NCBI RefSeq assembly: GCF_004349055.1 | Contig: NZ_SMKX01000031.1 | Span: 1-64,000 of the forward strand | Direction of reading: 5' to 3' | Source of the DNA: Kribbella antibiotica | GTDB taxonomy: Bacteria > Actinomycetota > Actinomycetes > Propionibacteriales > Kribbellaceae | Length of the DNA stretch: 64,000 bases | Part shown: piece by piece, positions 61,190-64,000 of the stretch | Position numbering within the stretch: position 1 is the stretch's first letter | Layout of the letters: the number at the start of each line of letters is the position of its first letter | The notes under the pieces: generated by a model | Told to the model about the DNA's origin: nothing | The model's input: only the letters and a program-made list of their open reading frames with translations | Databases searched by the model: none | Program-made: the position numbers and the translations under genes

Positions 61190-61975
61190 CTACGGCTGAT
61201 CGAGCTCCACAACCAGACAGGGGCCGCCGTCGAAGGCGCCGCCGTCGATGCCGAGCACCAGACCGTCGGCGTACAGGTGTGGGCCGGTCAGGAACTCGGG
61301 GGAGATGTGCAGCATGTCGGCCACGATGCTGTGGCCGTGCACGATCCGCCGGCCGCCGAGGGCCTGGAGCATGATCCGGGCGACCTCTGGGCCGCTCTCG
61401 CCACGGAACGCGTAGCGCGACGTCATCCGGCGCCAGATCTCCCACCAGACCACGATGTCGTCGGTGTGCAGGTCGGTCCGGGCGCGGGTGTTGATCTGCT
61501 CGATGGTGTCGCCCCACTCGACGTACTCCGCGGTGTCGGAGTGCATCAGCAGGTGATCGGCGTCCAGGGCGAGCAGCGGCTGATCGAGCAGCCAGGCGGC
61601 GTCGTCGTCGGTGAACAGCTCCTGGTCGCGGTCCTGGCCGCCGTTCAGCGCCCAGGAGCGCTCGAAGCTGCGGCTGGTGATGCCCTCGTGCGGGACGAAG
61701 GTGTCACCGAACTTGCGCATCCCCAACGCGAGGATCTCGTGGTTGCCGATCAGCACATTGACCGCTCCGGCCGGTGCCTGCTCGGTCAGGCCGCGGACGA
61801 AGCGCAGGGCGCCGATGCCGTCCGGACCGCGGTCGAAGAAGTCACCGAGCACCCACAGCCGTGCATCGGCCCCGGACCAGTTGCCCTCGGCATCCGTGAG
61901 CCCAGCCGCCAGCAGGGACGCCTGCAGCTTCGCCGGGTGGCCATGGATGTCGCTGACGGCGAAGACGCGCGTCAT
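61190..61975 (-). CDS. metallophosphoesterase (calcineurin-like, PPP-type)
   Basis: A 261-aa phosphatase with all PPP-type metal motifs: AVSDIHGH, LGDFFDRG, LIGNHEIL, MHSDT and IVHGHS, then the closing GIDGGAF. It may be a protein, dinucleotide or sugar-phosphate phosphatase; the family does not decide. It lies 1 nt after the Nramp gene's stop and may be co-transcribed with it. ATG 61975 is the start. Confidence 0.92.
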   Translation of the reverse strand: MTRVFAVSDIHGHPAKLQASLLAAGLTDAEGNWSGADARLWVLGDFFDRGPDGIGALRFVRGLTEQAPAGAVNVLIGNHEILALGMRKFGDTFVPHEGITSRSFERSWALNGGQDRDQELFTDDDAAWLLDQPLLALDADHLLMHSDTAEYVEWGDTIEQINTRARTDLHTDDIVVWWEIWRRMTSRYAFRGESGPEVARIMLQALGGRRIVHGHSIVADMLHISPEFLTGPHLYADGLVLGIDGGAFDGGPCLVVELDQP

Positions 61976-61976
61976 G

Positions 61977-63212
61977 TCAGCCCCGAACGGTCAGCACAAT
62001 CAGTACGACGTTCAGCGCGGTCACGGCGGTAGCTACCAGGCATGCGGCGAGAGTAGTCGCTTTGCGGTTGACCAGGCTGCCCATGACGCGCCGGGAAGCG
62101 GTCAACCGGACCAGTGGCCACAGCGCACACGGGATGCCGAAGCTCAGGACCACCTGTGAGACCACCAGCGCGCGGCTGGGGTCGATGCCGATCGCCAGGA
62201 TGACCAGCGCCGGAACCAGAGTGACGAGACGCCTGGCCCACAGCGGGACCTTGCGCTTCCAGAACCCGTCCAGGATGACCGAGCCCGCGTAGGTGCCGAC
62301 CGAGGAGGAGGCGAAGCCGGAGGCGAGCAGTGCGAGGGCGAACAGCAGTGCGGAGAAACTGCCGAGCCGGTCACCGATAGCTGCGTGCGCAGCATCCAGA
62401 GAGTCGGCGCCGGTCCCACTGAGCGCGGCAGCGGCCAGGACGACCATGGCGAGGTTGACTGCCCCGGCCAGCGCCATGGCCACGCCCACATCGGTACGGG
62501 TCGCTTTGAGTACCCGCTGCTTGCCCGCGCTCGAGCGGATTGCTTTGCCGTGCCGGTCGGTGATCAGGGCGCCGTGCAGCCAGATCGCATGCGGCATCAC
62601 GGTCGCACCGAGCATGCCGGCCGCCAGAACCAGCGATTGCACGCCGTCCAGCCGCGGGACCATGCCACCGATAACACCGGACGCCGACGGCTCGGACTGG
62701 ATCGTGGAGACCACAAACCCGACCAGTACGACGGTCAGCAGCCCGATGATCGCGGCCTCGAACGGCCGCTGCCCGCGCTTGGACTGGTAGATCAGTAGCC
62801 CGAAGGAGACCACACCGGTGATCACACCGCCCAAGAGCAGCGGGATGCCGAACAGCAGGTTCAGCGCGATCGCACCGCCGACCACCTCGGCCAGATCGGT
62901 CGCGACGGCAACCAGCTCGGCTTGGGCCCAGAGCCCTGTCGACGTGGACCGCTTGAAGTGGTCACGGCACAGCTGCGGCAGCGTCCGTCCGGTCGCGATA
63001 CTCGCTTTTGCCGCCAGATACTGCACTAAAACGGCCATCAGGTTCGCCCCGACAACGACCCAGCACAGCAGATACCCGTACGTCGCCCCGGCCGCAATGT
63101 TGGTGGCGAAGTTCCCCGGGTCCACATAGGCGACCGCCGCGACGAACGCCGGTCCGAGCAGCAAAAGCCCGGACCGGTTCAACTGCCGCCTCAACGGCGC
63201 CGGTGCATACAT
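61977..63212 (-). CDS. mntH: Nramp-family divalent metal transporter
   Basis: A 411-aa transporter with 11 predicted helices. The metal-binding helices are complete: VAYVDPGNFATN (helix 1, with Asp and Asn) and GATVMPHAIWLHG (helix 6, with Met, Pro and His). It should import manganese, perhaps iron. ATG 63212 is the start; an inverted repeat with AGTCTCG and CGAGACT arms lies 6 nt upstream, as expected for a repressor overlapping the transcript start. The metallophosphoesterase gene follows after 1 nt. Confidence 0.95.
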   Translation of the reverse strand: MYAPAPLRRQLNRSGLLLLGPAFVAAVAYVDPGNFATNIAAGATYGYLLCWVVVGANLMAVLVQYLAAKASIATGRTLPQLCRDHFKRSTSTGLWAQAELVAVATDLAEVVGGAIALNLLFGIPLLLGGVITGVVSFGLLIYQSKRGQRPFEAAIIGLLTVVLVGFVVSTIQSEPSASGVIGGMVPRLDGVQSLVLAAGMLGATVMPHAIWLHGALITDRHGKAIRSSAGKQRVLKATRTDVGVAMALAGAVNLAMVVLAAAALSGTGADSLDAAHAAIGDRLGSFSALLFALALLASGFASSSVGTYAGSVILDGFWKRKVPLWARRLVTLVPALVILAIGIDPSRALVVSQVVLSFGIPCALWPLVRLTASRRVMGSLVNRKATTLAACLVATAVTALNVVLIVLTVRG

Positions 63213-63218
63213 GGGAGA

Positions 63219-63233
63219 AGTCTCGCCGAGACT
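63219..63233 (-). promoter_or_regulatory. candidate operator of mntH
   Basis: AGTCTCG, C, CGAGACT: a perfect 7-bp inverted repeat, 6 nt upstream of the mntH start codon. It may be bound by an MntR/DtxR-type repressor, which is not encoded in this window. A related repeat lies 30 nt further upstream. Confidence 0.45.
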
Positions 63234-63262
63234 GTCAACACCGCAAAGCCTTGTTCCAGCTT

Positions 63263-63278
63263 TGAGACCGGAGTCTCA
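63263..63278 (-). promoter_or_regulatory. second GTCTC/GAGAC inverted repeat, at the SIMPL stop
   Basis: TGAGAC (63263-63268), CGGA, GTCTCA (63273-63278). The right arm includes the SIMPL gene stop codon. It shares the GAGAC/GTCTC arms with the repeat at 63219-63233, so it may be a second operator site or a weak terminator hairpin. Confidence 0.35.
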
Positions 63279-63896
63279 GGCCCAGGAGAAGTGCACCTCG
63301 AGGGATATCTCGACGGAGTGATCTCCAGGTGTGATGTTGATCGAGGCGGCGTCGAAGGCCTTGGCCGAGCCGCCCAGGGCCATGGCTCGGATGGGGGCGT
63401 GGTTGTCGGTCTCGCTGATCGCTGTGACCGAGCCGAGCGAGTAGCCGGCCAGTGCAGCGAGCTCTGCGCCCTTCTGCTCGGCCTGGCGGAACGCCAGCTC
63501 GCGGGCCTGGGTCAGCAGCGCCGACTTGTCTTGTACGTCGAACTGCAGGGACTGCAGGTTCAGATTGTTCCCGGCTGCGCCCACAGTCGCATTGAGCAGC
63601 GTGCCGAAGCCGGTGAGGTCCCGTGTGACCACGGTGAGCTGGTGTGAACCCCGGTACGCCGCAGCGGTCCCCGGCTCGCGGTATTCCTGGTAGACGTTGA
63701 CAGTCGTCGTACCGATGTCGGACGCGTCGACTCCCTGTCCGCGCAGCGCAGCAATCACTGCATCCGTGCGCTCAGCCACCTGCGCGACCGCAGCCGCCAC
63801 ATCTGCGGCGACGTGCTCGACACTCAAGGACACCCGCAGCACATCGGGCGTCGTACTGACCTGACCTGATCCGACAACCGTTACCCCAGTTTCCAT
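63276..63896 (-). CDS. SIMPL-domain protein
   Basis: A 206-aa protein starting METGVTVVGSGQVSTTPDVLRVSLSVEH, the SIMPL signature. Also seen are GQGVDASDIGTTTVNVYQEYREPG, QLTVVTRDL and NLNLQSLQFDVQDKS. No signal peptide is visible from ATG 63896, so it may be cytoplasmic, although many family members are exported. The function is not established. It precedes mntH on the same strand. Confidence 0.88.
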   Translation of the reverse strand: METGVTVVGSGQVSTTPDVLRVSLSVEHVAADVAAAVAQVAERTDAVIAALRGQGVDASDIGTTTVNVYQEYREPGTAAAYRGSHQLTVVTRDLTGFGTLLNATVGAAGNNLNLQSLQFDVQDKSALLTQARELAFRQAEQKGAELAALAGYSLGSVTAISETDNHAPIRAMALGGSAKAFDAASINITPGDHSVEISLEVHFSWA

Positions 63897-63916
63897 GCCA
63901 GCCAGTCTGACACTTC

Positions 63917-64000
63917 TCAACTGGCCCTGGGGATGATGCGAGCCGGGATGTTGTGCAGGTGGCAGAGAGACAGCAGGGCGGTGCCGTCGATGAGCTGGAG
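63917..64000 (-). CDS. partial gene at the window edge, C-terminal end only
   Basis: An open frame on the minus strand enters from beyond the window and ends with TGA at 63917-63919, giving 27 residues ending IPARIIPRAS. The stretch LQLIDGTALLSLCHLHNI resembles the end of Mrr-type restriction endonuclease domains (LIDG then a helix), but this is weak evidence from a short fragment. Confidence 0.35.
   Translation of the reverse strand, partial: LQLIDGTALLSLCHLHNIPARIIPRAS

Overview
The window is a chromosomal segment of a high-GC actinobacterium. Dense coding, many GTG starts, ATGA/GTGA translational coupling, a groEL gene behind two CIRCE elements, a glnX-glnH-pknG gene order, an actinobacterial-class HelD and an XPB helicase all point there. 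The style resembles Propionibacteriales such as Kribbella, but that genus guess is inference. No stretch over 300 bases lacks a gene. I saw no tRNA, rRNA, insertion sequence, prophage or CRISPR array.

Layout. 0-10 kb: methionine aminopeptidase, a CapA-like lipoprotein, a heterodimeric ABC exporter with one dead nucleotide site, YhhN, DUF418, a glycerophosphodiesterase, an M48 protease and a PspC protein. 10-18 kb: a SigE-family sigma factor with a PASTA partner, MmcQ/YjbR, groEL, an RNase Sa-like secreted ribonuclease, a GNAT enzyme behind a possible leader peptide and a sequestered ribosome binding site, a membrane protein behind a perfect palindrome, and an S9 peptidase.

17.8-29.8 kb is one minus-strand run of ten genes, mostly joined by 4-nt overlaps: TelA, a small protein, a CbxX-type AAA ATPase, GlnX, GlnH, a coiled-coil protein, PknG, a PP2C phosphatase, a vWA protein and an FHA protein. 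GlnH and GlnX would sense an amino acid outside the cell and signal to PknG; the phosphatase and FHA protein give reversal and phospho-reading. Kinase, phosphatase and FHA protein carry related zinc ribbons.

30-40 kb: folA-thyA, a Pth2-type hydrolase, an ArsR/SRPBCC/RibD-like operon, a multicopper oxidase with two small membrane proteins, a LacI regulator diverging from cutC across a 48-bp near-perfect palindrome, and a divergent EF-Tu (EF-Tu3-like) with a possible short leader ORF.

40.6-45.4 kb holds two tandem paralogues that fuse an HD phosphohydrolase domain, a membrane block and a PQQ-type propeller. One HD domain looks intact and the other has lost its metal ligands. I consider these and the ten-gene signalling array the most interesting systems here.

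45-64 kb: ArsR/MFS efflux, two TPM-like membrane proteins, a PucR regulator diverging from a DesA3-type desaturase and its reductase, HelD, a DapA-family aldolase with a GntR regulator, XPB with its WYL-like partner, DUF427, a metallophosphoesterase, an Nramp transporter, a SIMPL protein and a partial gene at the right edge.
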